Below, piece by piece: positions 1-6,110 of a stretch of 6,110 nt of DNA. The notes under the pieces are model-generated. The model worked only from the letters and a program-made list of their open reading frames with translations. It ran no database searches and was not told where the DNA came from. Origin of the DNA: Pseudomonadota bacterium (GTDB lineage Bacteria; Pseudomonadota; Gammaproteobacteria; JAKAQQ01). The stretch's first letter is position 1. Each line of letters opens with the position of its first letter. Where the stretch lies: the NCBI GenBank assembly GCA_021852325.1, contig JAJZNM010000148.1, positions 1 to 6,110 of the forward strand, written 5' to 3'. A program made the position numbers and the translations under genes.

Positions 1-1003
1 CGGTCAGGAACCCGGTTCCGACGGCTGCGACAATCACGCCGTGCTGTCCCAGCTGAGTCAGGAGATCTCCGATCAGGCGGGTCAGGCCAGCGTTGCGCAG
101 GCCGAAGACCACGAGATACATGCCGAGGCTGAACAGGACGACCTGCCAGGGCGCTTCACGCAACACTTTGCGAGAGTTGATGACGGTGTTGCGCCCGCCG
201 GTCCACCAGCGACCGGCTACGGCCAGGAGGATCAGTGCGCCGGCCCCAGTGACCACCGAGACCGGGACGTGATCGGGGGCGGTCACTAAATAGGCCATGA
301 GGAGAAGACCCAGGATCGGGAAGCTGGCCCGGAATACGAGCGGGTCCCGGATGGCCTCCCGAGGCGGGGCGAGATCGGCGATGGCGTAGCGGAGAGGCAC
401 TTGGCGCCTGAAGTAGAGTACGAGGACGCCGAGCGTCGCAAGGAGGGAGACGAGATCGACCGGGATCATGACCTCGGCATATCGGTCGAAGGAGATCCCG
501 AAAAACCCGGCGCTCACGATATTGACGAGGTTCGAGATCACGAGGGGAAGGGATGTCGTATCGGCCACGAATCCGGTGGCGAGGACGAACGCGAGTGCTG
601 CCTCGGGGCTGTATCCGAGTGCGAGCAGCATGGCGAGGACAATGGGGGTGAGGATCAGGGCCGCGCCATCGTTGGCAAAAAGGGCCGCGACGAGCGCACC
701 GAGGACAATCACGAGCGGAAAGAGCCGTTTCCCGTCACCCCGTCCGAGTCGTGCGACGTGGAGTGCGGCCCAGTGGAAGAAACCCGCTTCGTCCAGGATG
801 AGCGAGATGACGATCAGGGACACGAACGTGAGTGTGGCATCCCAGACGATGTGCCAGACGATCGCGATGTCGGACCAGTGGATGATGCCGAGCGAGAGGG
901 CGATGGCGGCGCCGATGAGTGCTCCCCAGCCGATCCCGAGCCCCTTGGGCTGGATAATGACGAGTGCCAGGGTCAGGGCAAAGACGGCCAGTGCGAGGAT
1001 CAA
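1..1003 (-). CDS. arsB: Arsenite efflux permease ArsB (partial, C-terminus outside window)
   Basis: This is an inner-membrane arsenite/antimonite exporter of the ArsB/NhaD ion-transporter family, which pumps As(III)/Sb(III) out of the cytoplasm. Reading the minus strand gives 334 codons without a stop, running off the left edge; the family is usually about 430 residues, so roughly the last 90-100 are missing. The N-terminus (LALVIIQPKGLGIGW, about residues 12-26) is typical of ArsB. Two family signatures are clear: ALFANDGAALILTPIV (about 107-122) and ADTTSLPLVISNLVNIVSA (about 147-165). Long hydrophobic segments alternate with short basic loops such as YFRRQVPLRY. The start is uncertain. TTG at 1003 gives the family-like N-terminus but has no good Shine-Dalgarno; an in-frame TTG at 1075 would overlap arsR. 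The gene follows arsR by 28 bases on the same strand, so the two are probably co-transcribed and controlled by ArsR. The family call is secure; the exact start is not. Confidence 0.95.
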   Translation of the reverse strand, partial: MILALAVFALTLALVIIQPKGLGIGWGALIGAAIALSLGIIHWSDIAIVWHIVWDATLTFVSLIVISLILDEAGFFHWAALHVARLGRGDGKRLFPLVIVLGALVAALFANDGAALILTPIVLAMLLALGYSPEAALAFVLATGFVADTTSLPLVISNLVNIVSAGFFGISFDRYAEVMIPVDLVSLLATLGVLVLYFRRQVPLRYAIADLAPPREAIRDPLVFRASFPILGLLLMAYLVTAPDHVPVSVVTGAGALILLAVAGRWWTGGRNTVINSRKVLREAPWQVVLFSLGMYLVVFGLRNAGLTRLIGDLLTQLGQHGVIVAAVGTGFLT

Positions 1004-1031
1004 GGCCGCATCCGGTTGCGGGATACCTGCT

Positions 1032-1439
1032 TCACGGGCGTGCCGGAACGGTTCGGTCTGAGGGTTTCCGGCCAATCGGGCAGTCCCGGCCACGTGCGGG
1101 AGCGAGGGGGGATCCTTGGCGGAAGGTGGGATGGGTCTCTAAGGCCTCGAGCAGCACGCGCTGCCATTTCGGAAGTTTGGGGTCCAGCCGGTAATAGATC
1201 CAGGTCCCCCGGCGCCGGTTGCGGATGAGATGCTGCCGCCGGAGCGTGGCGAGATGGCGGGAAGCCTTGGGCTGTGACACGCAAAGCGCGTCCATGAGCT
1301 CGCAAACGCACAGTTCGCCGTGTGTGAACAGGAGTTCCAGGATCCCGAGCCGTGTGGGATCCGACAGGGTCTTCAGGAAACCGGCCACGGGCTCAAGGGC
1401 GCGGGTCTTGGCGGTGGGGTGCGGGATGGGGGAGGTCAC
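1032..1439 (-). CDS. arsR: ArsR-family arsenic-responsive transcriptional repressor
   Basis: This is a cytoplasmic winged-helix repressor of the ArsR/SmtB family, 135 residues against about 117 in the E. coli R773 protein. LSDPTRLGILELL (about 25-37) leads into the metalloid site GELCVCELMDALC (41-53), then the recognition helix SQPKASRHLATLRR (55-68) and the wing RNRRRGTWIYYRL (73-85). Cys44 and Cys46 match the classical CVC pair that binds As(III). The third classical Cys of ELCVCDLC is Met49 here, while an extra Cys sits at 53 and another at 120 in a C-terminal tail. The start is GTG at 1439, the first possible start after an in-frame stop inside the upstream palindrome. No convincing Shine-Dalgarno precedes it, and the palindrome ends only 16 bases upstream, so a very short leader is likely. 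GTG codon 18 is a less likely alternative start. arsB follows on the same strand. Autorepression through the palindrome is inferred. Confidence 0.93.
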   Translation of the reverse strand: MTSPIPHPTAKTRALEPVAGFLKTLSDPTRLGILELLFTHGELCVCELMDALCVSQPKASRHLATLRRQHLIRNRRRGTWIYYRLDPKLPKWQRVLLEALETHPTFRQGSPLAPARGRDCPIGRKPSDRTVPARP

Positions 1440-1455
1440 AGGGCCCGGGCGTCTG

Positions 1456-1489
1456 GGTTTATATATATGTTAACGCATATATATAAACC
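1456..1489. promoter_or_regulatory. Perfect inverted repeat, probable ArsR operator
   Basis: The left arm GGTTTATATATATG (1456-1469) and right arm CATATATATAAACC (1476-1489) are exact reverse complements over 14 bp, separated by the six bases TTAACG. It is the only AT-rich tract in a GC-rich setting. It begins 17 bases upstream of the arsR start codon and lies about 100 bases upstream of the divergent protease gene. ArsR-family dimers bind AT-rich imperfect dyads of this kind that overlap their own promoters, so this is the best operator candidate. Occupancy by ArsR is inferred from position and symmetry. Confidence 0.75.
1458..1487 (+). promoter_or_regulatory. Candidate promoter for the tricorn-type gene inside the palindrome
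   Basis: On the plus strand TTTATA (1458-1463, four of six matches to TTGACA) is followed after 18 bases by TATAAA (1482-1487, five of six matches to TATAAT). Both hexamers lie in the palindrome arms, so the mirror pair exists on the other strand. It would give a leader of roughly 90 bases before the ATG at 1587. A competing weak -10-like TACGAT at 1549-1554 lacks a recognisable -35. Confidence 0.3.
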
Positions 1490-1495
1490 GGGCAA
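1467..1495 (-). promoter_or_regulatory. Candidate arsRB promoter overlapping the operator
   Basis: On the minus strand TTGCCC (1495-1490) lies 17 bases from TAACAT (1472-1467); each matches the sigma70 consensus at four of six positions. The -10 and the whole spacer lie within the inverted repeat, so a bound dimer would block RNA polymerase. Transcription would begin near 1460 and give a leader of about 20 bases with no clear ribosome site. An alternative pair on the same strand is TTTATA (1487-1482) with TATAAA (1463-1458), spaced 18 bases. The sequence alone cannot choose between them. Confidence 0.45.
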
Positions 1496-1572
1496 CGCCA
1501 GGGGCCAGAGCCCGATGGGGCTTCGGTGCATGGGGGGGCGGGTTCGATTACGATAGGGGTCAGGCCGATTCC

Positions 1573-1582
1573 GGAGGAGGGG
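1573..1582 (+). promoter_or_regulatory. Strong Shine-Dalgarno for the tricorn-type gene
   Basis: GGAGGAGGGG contains AGGAGG (1575-1580), ending six bases before the ATG at 1587. This near-ideal site fixes the start codon, which also opens directly onto a signal peptide. It contrasts with arsR and arsB, neither of which has an obvious ribosome site. Confidence 0.85.
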
Positions 1583-1586
1583 ACCC

Positions 1587-4500
1587 ATGCGACACTGGCT
1601 CCTGATCGCGCTTTTGGGCGCGGGGGGGTGCTGCGCGGCTGACGCGGTGGCCCACCCGCTGCTCCTCCAGGATCCAACCTTGTCCGCGACCCATATCGCG
1701 TTCGCCTATGGGGGCATGATCTGGCAGGTGCCGCGTGCGGGAGGCGTGGCTCATCCACTCATCACCGGCCATGGCAACCTCACCCGGCCCCTGTATTCCC
1801 CGAATGGCCGATGGCTGGCCTTCACGGCGACCTACCAGGGCAATACGGACGTGTATGTCGCTCGGGCAGGGGGTTCGCACGTCAAGCGGCTCACCTTCTA
1901 TCCCGGGGCCAATATCGCGGTAGGCTGGAGTCCGGACAGCCGCGAGGTGCTGTTTCGTTCCACCCGCTACGCGACGAGCTATATCCCGGCGCTCTTCACG
2001 GTACCCGTCACGGGTGGATTCCCGCATGAGCTGCCACTCGCGGTCGGACAGACGGGATCGTATTCGCCCGACGGGAAAGATCTCGCTTATGTCCCCGAAC
2101 TCCAGTGGGAGCGCTTCTGGCAGCACTACGAGGGCGGACAGCAAACCACGATCCGGATCGCCCGGTTGAGTGACTCGCACGTGCGCCGGATCCCCCATGG
2201 CACAGCCGAAGACCGCAACCCGATGTGGGTTGGCCATTACGTCTACTTTCTCTCGAATGCCCCCGGGAACTTTACCCTCTATTCCTATAATGTGGACACC
2301 CGGCGCATCCGGATGCGGGTGCCGCGCACGAGTTTCGATATCCTCTCGGCCAGTGCCGGACCGGGTGCCATTGTCCTCGACCGCTTTGGCGAGATCGAGC
2401 TCTATGACCTGAAAGCGGGTGAAACCCGTCCGGTGCCGATCACCCTCGCCGGGAACATTCCGGACACACGCCCCCGCTTCATCCGGGCGGCGCCCTATAT
2501 CCAGGATTCCGGCATTGCACCGGATGGCCAGCGCGTGGTCTTCACCGCGTTCGGCAAAGTGATCACGGTTCCGGCCCGGCACGGCAGCATCGAGAACCTG
2601 ACGACCCAAGCCGGCACGATGGATCGGGACCCTGCGTGGTCGCCGGACGGCCGCTGGATCGCCTATTTCTCCGATCGCACGGGGGAGTACGACCTCGAGA
2701 TCCGGCCCGATGACGGAATCGGTCCCATCCGGAGGGTCGTCTTGGGACAACCCAATGCCTTCTATGGCCATCTGCGCTGGTCGCCAGACAGCCGGAAGCT
2801 CGTCTTCAGTGACCAGAAACTGGATCTCTGGTATGTGGATCTGGCCCAAAGGCATCCCCATCCGGTTCGGATCGCACAAGACCGGTATGCCAGCCCGCTC
2901 AGCACTTTCGGGGCCCGCTGGTCGCCGGACAGCCGCTGGGTCGTCTATACCGCCCTCGAACCCAACTATCTCCACGCGATCCGGGTCTACTCACTGGCGA
3001 CCCATCGGAGTTACGCGCTGACGCACGGGGCGAGCGATTGCCTGGACCCGGTCTTCGGTCCCGGTGGGCATGACCTCTACTTCACGGAAAGCACCGACAC
3101 CGCATTGACCGAGGGCTGGCTCGATATGTCGAGTCTCGATCATCCGATCCGCCGGAGTGTGTATGCACTTGTGCTCGCGCGGCGGACCCCCTCACCGGTT
3201 GCACCGCGCACCGGATTCCCCGAAGGATCAACGGCCCTGCTGCATCCGAAGGCCGTCCCCCCGGTCGCGCCGGTCCGGATCGATTTCCAGGGAATTGCGA
3301 GGCGCCGGGTGGTCCTGCCGATCCCGCCCGCAAACTATACGGGGCTTGTGGCCGGGCCAGGCGGGATGCTCTATCTCCGGAGATCTCCCTTGGTGCCGCT
3401 CTCCGAAAACCTCGGCGGCGTGGGCACATTTTCCGTGCTCCGCTTCGATCTCGCGAAACGCAAAATGAAGCTGCTCGTCCCAAAGACCCGTGTGTTCCGG
3501 CTCGCGGCGGATGGCCGTTTCATGCTAGTCCAGGTGGGATCCGGATGGTTCGTCGAGCGCACGACGGGCAAGCGGACGAAACGCAAGCTCGCGCTCGGTG
3601 CCATGCGGGTCCGGATCGATCCGGAAGCCTCCTGGACCGAGATGTACCATGATGTCTGGCGCATGGAGCACGCCTTTTTCTATAACCCCCATTTCGATGG
3701 CACGCCCGTCAACCGCGAAGAGCGGTTTTTCGCCCGCTACCTTCCGGGAGTCGGAAGCCGGAGCGGGCTCAACCTCCTGTTCCGCGAGATGCTGAGTTAC
3801 CTGGCGGTCGGGCACATGTTCGTTTCCGGTGGGCTCAAGCCCCATACGCTCAACGTGGGCGTGGGTCTCCTCGGTGCCGACTACCGGATCCGGCATGGCC
3901 GCTACGAGATCACCCGCATTCTCCGCGGCGGCACCTGGAATCCCGCCCTCTATGCACCGCTCGCCCAGCCGGGACTTGCGGTCCACACGGGGGATTATCT
4001 GCTCGCCGTGAACGGCCACCCGCTTGGGGCCAGAGAGAACCTCTATGAGGCATTCCAGGGGCTCGCGCGGGCCACCGTCTTCCTCACGATCGGCCCCCAC
4101 CCGGATCTCCAAGGTGCACACACGATCGCGGTGAAGACCTTGGCGAGCGAGCATGCGCTTCGCGTCGCCGCCTGGGTCGATCACAACATCCGGGTGGTCA
4201 ACCGGATGAGCCATGGTGAGCTCGGCTATGTCTATCTGCCGAACACGGGTGCACAGGGATTCCGGAACTTCAACCGCTACTTCTTCTCCCAGGTGGACAA
4301 GCCGGGCGTGATCATCGATGAGCGCTTCAACACAGGCGGATTCCTGTCGGACTACATCATCCAGTATCTCAAGCGCCGCCCCATGAGTCTTGTCGTCACC
4401 CGCTATGGTCATTCCTATATCGAGCCCCCCGAGGCCAACTTCGGCCCCAAGGTCATGATCATCAACCGCTACTCGGGTTCCGGGGGCGATGCCCTGCCCT

Positions 4501-4832
4501 GGTACTTCAAGATGGATCATCTGGGCCCACTGGTCGGCCACCGGACCTGGGGTGGTCTGGTCGGGATCGGGGGATACCCGGTGCTCATGGACGGCGGGCA
4601 TGTGACCGCACCACGCTGGGCAGTCGAGGGTCTCAACGGCCACTTCCCCGTCGAAGACCACGGCATCTCCCCGACGGTGCCGGTCTTCCAAAATCCGGAA
4701 CTCATGCGCAAGGGACTGGATCCTGAGCTCGACCGGGCGGTCGCCGTCGCTCTCCAGCTGCTCAGGGAACACCCCGTGCCAGAAGTTCATCGGGCGCCCT
4801 ACCGGAACTATCATCTGCACCTGCCGCACTGA
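1587..4832 (+). CDS. Secreted tricorn protease homologue (beta-propellers, PDZ, S41-type serine peptidase core)
   Basis: The 1081-residue product follows the tricorn domain order. A signal peptide (RHWLLIALLGAGG core, likely cut after AVA at 20-22) points to the periplasm or outside. Propeller blade motifs of the Y/W-SP-D/N-G/S type occur at 70, 114 and 159, then a degenerate one at 310 and WSPDG/SR at 351, 398 and 445, spaced about 41-47 residues within each series. They are compatible with tricorn's six- and seven-bladed propellers (about 30-300 and 305-670). A helical C1-like region (about 675-750) carries His743 in VGHMFV, a PDZ domain spans about 761-852, and the core runs from about 856 to 1060. 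The core has NTGG (Gly918), SGSGGD (Ser965) and PVEDHG (Glu1023), matching remembered Thermoplasma tricorn His746, Ser965 and Glu1023. The family trims peptides. Gly742 and Gly966 replace tricorn Ser745 and Asp966. The mature chain has one Cys (485). It is transcribed divergently from arsR. The native substrate is unknown. Confidence 0.93.
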   Translation: MRHWLLIALLGAGGCCAADAVAHPLLLQDPTLSATHIAFAYGGMIWQVPRAGGVAHPLITGHGNLTRPLYSPNGRWLAFTATYQGNTDVYVARAGGSHVKRLTFYPGANIAVGWSPDSREVLFRSTRYATSYIPALFTVPVTGGFPHELPLAVGQTGSYSPDGKDLAYVPELQWERFWQHYEGGQQTTIRIARLSDSHVRRIPHGTAEDRNPMWVGHYVYFLSNAPGNFTLYSYNVDTRRIRMRVPRTSFDILSASAGPGAIVLDRFGEIELYDLKAGETRPVPITLAGNIPDTRPRFIRAAPYIQDSGIAPDGQRVVFTAFGKVITVPARHGSIENLTTQAGTMDRDPAWSPDGRWIAYFSDRTGEYDLEIRPDDGIGPIRRVVLGQPNAFYGHLRWSPDSRKLVFSDQKLDLWYVDLAQRHPHPVRIAQDRYASPLSTFGARWSPDSRWVVYTALEPNYLHAIRVYSLATHRSYALTHGASDCLDPVFGPGGHDLYFTESTDTALTEGWLDMSSLDHPIRRSVYALVLARRTPSPVAPRTGFPEGSTALLHPKAVPPVAPVRIDFQGIARRRVVLPIPPANYTGLVAGPGGMLYLRRSPLVPLSENLGGVGTFSVLRFDLAKRKMKLLVPKTRVFRLAADGRFMLVQVGSGWFVERTTGKRTKRKLALGAMRVRIDPEASWTEMYHDVWRMEHAFFYNPHFDGTPVNREERFFARYLPGVGSRSGLNLLFREMLSYLAVGHMFVSGGLKPHTLNVGVGLLGADYRIRHGRYEITRILRGGTWNPALYAPLAQPGLAVHTGDYLLAVNGHPLGARENLYEAFQGLARATVFLTIGPHPDLQGAHTIAVKTLASEHALRVAAWVDHNIRVVNRMSHGELGYVYLPNTGAQGFRNFNRYFFSQVDKPGVIIDERFNTGGFLSDYIIQYLKRRPMSLVVTRYGHSYIEPPEANFGPKVMIINRYSGSGGDALPWYFKMDHLGPLVGHRTWGGLVGIGGYPVLMDGGHVTAPRWAVEGLNGHFPVEDHGISPTVPVFQNPELMRKGLDPELDRAVAVALQLLREHPVPEVHRAPYRNYHLHLPH

Positions 4833-4848
4833 TCTCGGGGTACGGGAA

Positions 4849-4875
4849 GGGCCTTCAGCCCGGGAAGGCTCCCGG
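4849..4875. terminator. Possible weak terminator hairpin between convergent genes
   Basis: Two mutually exclusive hairpins overlap here. GCCTTC (4851-4856) pairs with GAAGGC (4864-4869) across a seven-base loop, extendable by one wobble and one G-C pair. CCGGGA (4860-4865) pairs with TCCCGG (4870-4875) across a four-base loop. The position, between the 3' ends of the tricorn-type and dsbD-like genes, fits a shared terminator. No T-tract follows on either strand, so this is not a textbook intrinsic terminator. Confidence 0.3.
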
Positions 4876-4904
4876 CCCCTTGCGGGCATCTCGGATCGAG
4901 CGCG

Positions 4905-6110
4905 TCAGGTCGCGGGCATGACCACCCGTAGATGCCGCAAGAAGCGCCCGAGACTGGACTCCCCGATCAGGCGGTCATGGGGTGCGCTTCGCCCCTGGTC
5001 TGTGTAGAAGAGGAACGTCGGCGGACCGAGGATTCCGAAGTGCTTGAGGAGCATGCGGGAATCTTCATCATCGCGTGTGATGTCAACCCGGATCAGGACC
5101 ACCTGGTCGAGATCCGACCGGGCCTCGCGATCCTGATCGAGCGAACGGTCCATGAGACGGCAGGAGATGCACCAGCGTGCCCAGAAATCGACGACCGCCG
5201 GCCGGTGCTGTTCGCGGGCGAGGGTGAGAGAATGGTCGAGCGATGCGAGATTCGTGACCGTGATCCAGTGAATCCCGGAGGCTTTGGGTTGTGGCCCTTG
5301 GGTTTCGATCCGCGCCGGGGGTTCCAGGAGAGGCTTCAAGGGATGGAGTTCGCTCCGGCCCCCGAGGCTCGCCCCGACGAGATAGATCGCACCGAGGATG
5401 AGGAGGAGCGACTCGAGGGCCGCGAGCCAGGGGTAGCCGGCTCCTCCGCCCTTCGGCAAGGTGCCCAGGAGCTGCCTGAGGAATGCACTCGCGATCACGG
5501 CCAGTACTCCGGTGAGCCCAAGGATCCAGGGCATGGGCAGGATGTCGGACAGGTACCAGAGCGCGACTCCGAGGAGCATGAAGCCGAGGAGGCTATTGGT
5601 CAGACGGAGCCAGGGTCCTGATCGGGGCCACAGCTTGCCGGCCGACAGGCCAAAGGCGAGGAGCGGGATGCCCATGCCGATCCCGAGCCCGAACAGGAGT
5701 ACCCCCCCGCGCAGCACGGCGCCATTGTCGGCGATCACGAGGAGTGCGGCCGCGAGTGGCGGCACGAGGCACGGTCCCACGAGCACGGCCGAAACCACGC
5801 CCATGGCGGCGCTGCCGAGGAGCGCGCCCTGCCCTCTTGTATCCCGGAAGCGGCGGTCACACCAGTCCTGGAAACCTTGGGGCAGCCGGATCTCGTAGCA
5901 CCCGAACATGGACAAGGCCAGCAGGACGAACAGCGCGGACAGGAGGCCGATCACCCAGGGCGTCTCGAGGAGCGTGCTGAGACTGTGCCCGAGAAGCCCC
6001 GCGACGATGCCGGCAGCCGTGTAGGTGAGCGAGAGGGCCAGGATGTAGGCGAGCGCGCGTGGCAGAAGGGTCAGGATGCGCCCACCGGTCCCTTCCCGGG
6101 TCATGATGGT
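4905..6110 (-). CDS. dsbD: DsbD-type thiol:disulfide interchange protein (partial, N-terminus outside window)
   Basis: DsbD carries electrons from cytoplasmic thioredoxin across the inner membrane to periplasmic thiol proteins. The 3' part is present. Residues here are counted from a Met codon at 6104, which is internal: the frame stays open to the edge, and the local sequence (TIMTREG) resembles DsbD just after its first membrane helix. Several hydrophobic segments cover about 11-240. The conserved VGPCLVPPLAAAL holds one membrane redox Cys (112); its partner in the first helix lies outside the window. After a linker comes a thioredoxin-like domain (about 278-399) with VVDFWARWCISC (Cys312 and Cys315) and the cis-proline-type GPPTFLFY (360-367). 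Extra Cys occur at 69 and 82. Without the N-terminus, full DsbD cannot be told from a shorter CcdA-thioredoxin fusion or an ScsB-like protein. It converges with the tricorn-type gene across 72 bases. The superfamily call is firm; the symbol is less so. Confidence 0.88.
   Translation of the reverse strand, partial: TIMTREGTGGRILTLLPRALAYILALSLTYTAAGIVAGLLGHSLSTLLETPWVIGLLSALFVLLALSMFGCYEIRLPQGFQDWCDRRFRDTRGQGALLGSAAMGVVSAVLVGPCLVPPLAAALLVIADNGAVLRGGVLLFGLGIGMGIPLLAFGLSAGKLWPRSGPWLRLTNSLLGFMLLGVALWYLSDILPMPWILGLTGVLAVIASAFLRQLLGTLPKGGGAGYPWLAALESLLLILGAIYLVGASLGGRSELHPLKPLLEPPARIETQGPQPKASGIHWITVTNLASLDHSLTLAREQHRPAVVDFWARWCISCRLMDRSLDQDREARSDLDQVVLIRVDITRDDEDSRMLLKHFGILGPPTFLFYTDQGRSAPHDRLIGESSLGRFLRHLRVVMPAT

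Noticed and set aside
401..1228. 275-codon open frame on the plus strand across arsB and arsR
   Set aside because: It is very acidic and low in complexity, spans two recognised genes in antisense and has no recognisable domain, so it is a shadow frame.
1000..1311. 103-codon minus-strand frame overlapping arsR
   Set aside because: It is the wrong frame of arsR: the helix-turn-helix and CVC motif are in the other frame, which stays intact to its own stop.
1456..1489. Palindrome as a transcription terminator or mobile-element end
   Set aside because: It sits between two divergent 5' ends, not at a 3' end, and no transposase, target duplication or second copy is visible in the window.
1509..1522. 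Small hairpin AGCCC-GATG-GGGCT in the leader of the tricorn-type gene
   Set aside because: Five base pairs are expected by chance in DNA this GC-rich, and nothing links it to regulation.
1587..1634. Lipoprotein signal in the tricorn homologue (two Cys at 15-16)
   Set aside because: The residues before Cys15 are AGG rather than a good lipobox such as LAG, and an AVA signal-peptidase I site follows. A lipoprotein cannot be excluded but is the weaker reading.
1560..2975. Long 471-codon open frame on the minus strand opposite the tricorn-type gene
   Set aside because: It is antisense to a clearly recognised protein and has a scrambled composition rich in Asp, Arg, Gly and Pro with no family motif. 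GC-rich DNA commonly leaves such shadow frames open.
3525..4889. 454-codon open frame on the minus strand opposite the protease core
   Set aside because: It lies opposite the catalytic core, is rich in Glu, Asp, Arg and His without domains, and its length follows from the codon bias of the real gene.

Overview
The window is GC-rich bacterial DNA with four genes and little spacing: a partial arsenite exporter gene (arsB), its regulator (arsR), a very large secreted tricorn-type protease gene, and a partial dsbD-type thiol:disulfide interchange gene. The gene types and high GC suggest a Gram-negative proteobacterium. ArsRB-type arsenic resistance is common in metal-exposed or acidophilic gammaproteobacteria, but the lineage is an inference and no marker in the window fixes it.

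Layout: (1) 1-1003, minus strand: arsB, running off the left edge. (2) 1032-1439, minus strand: arsR, directly upstream of arsB and almost certainly in the same transcript. (3) 1440-1586: a divergent intergenic region holding a perfect 14-bp-arm AT-rich inverted repeat (1456-1489), the likely ArsR operator, with promoter-like hexamers inside and beside it. (4) 1587-4832, plus strand: a 1081-residue tricorn protease homologue with a signal peptide, two beta-propeller regions, a helical C1 region, a PDZ domain and an S41-like catalytic core whose His, Ser and Glu are present. (5) 4833-4904: a short convergent intergenic region with GC-rich hairpins. (6) 4905-6110, minus strand: a dsbD-like gene running off the right edge, with membrane helices and a C-terminal thioredoxin domain (CISC).

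How the genes may work together: ArsR should sense As(III)/Sb(III) through Cys residues and repress its own transcript, which encodes the ArsB exporter. The same palindrome is the only strong regulatory-looking element between arsR and the divergent tricorn gene, and by its symmetry it carries a promoter-like arrangement on both strands. Arsenic-linked expression of an extracytoplasmic peptidase is therefore a testable possibility. The dsbD-like gene probably delivers reducing power to the periplasm; its link to the other genes is positional only. There is no sign of a mobile element, CRISPR array, tRNA or rRNA.
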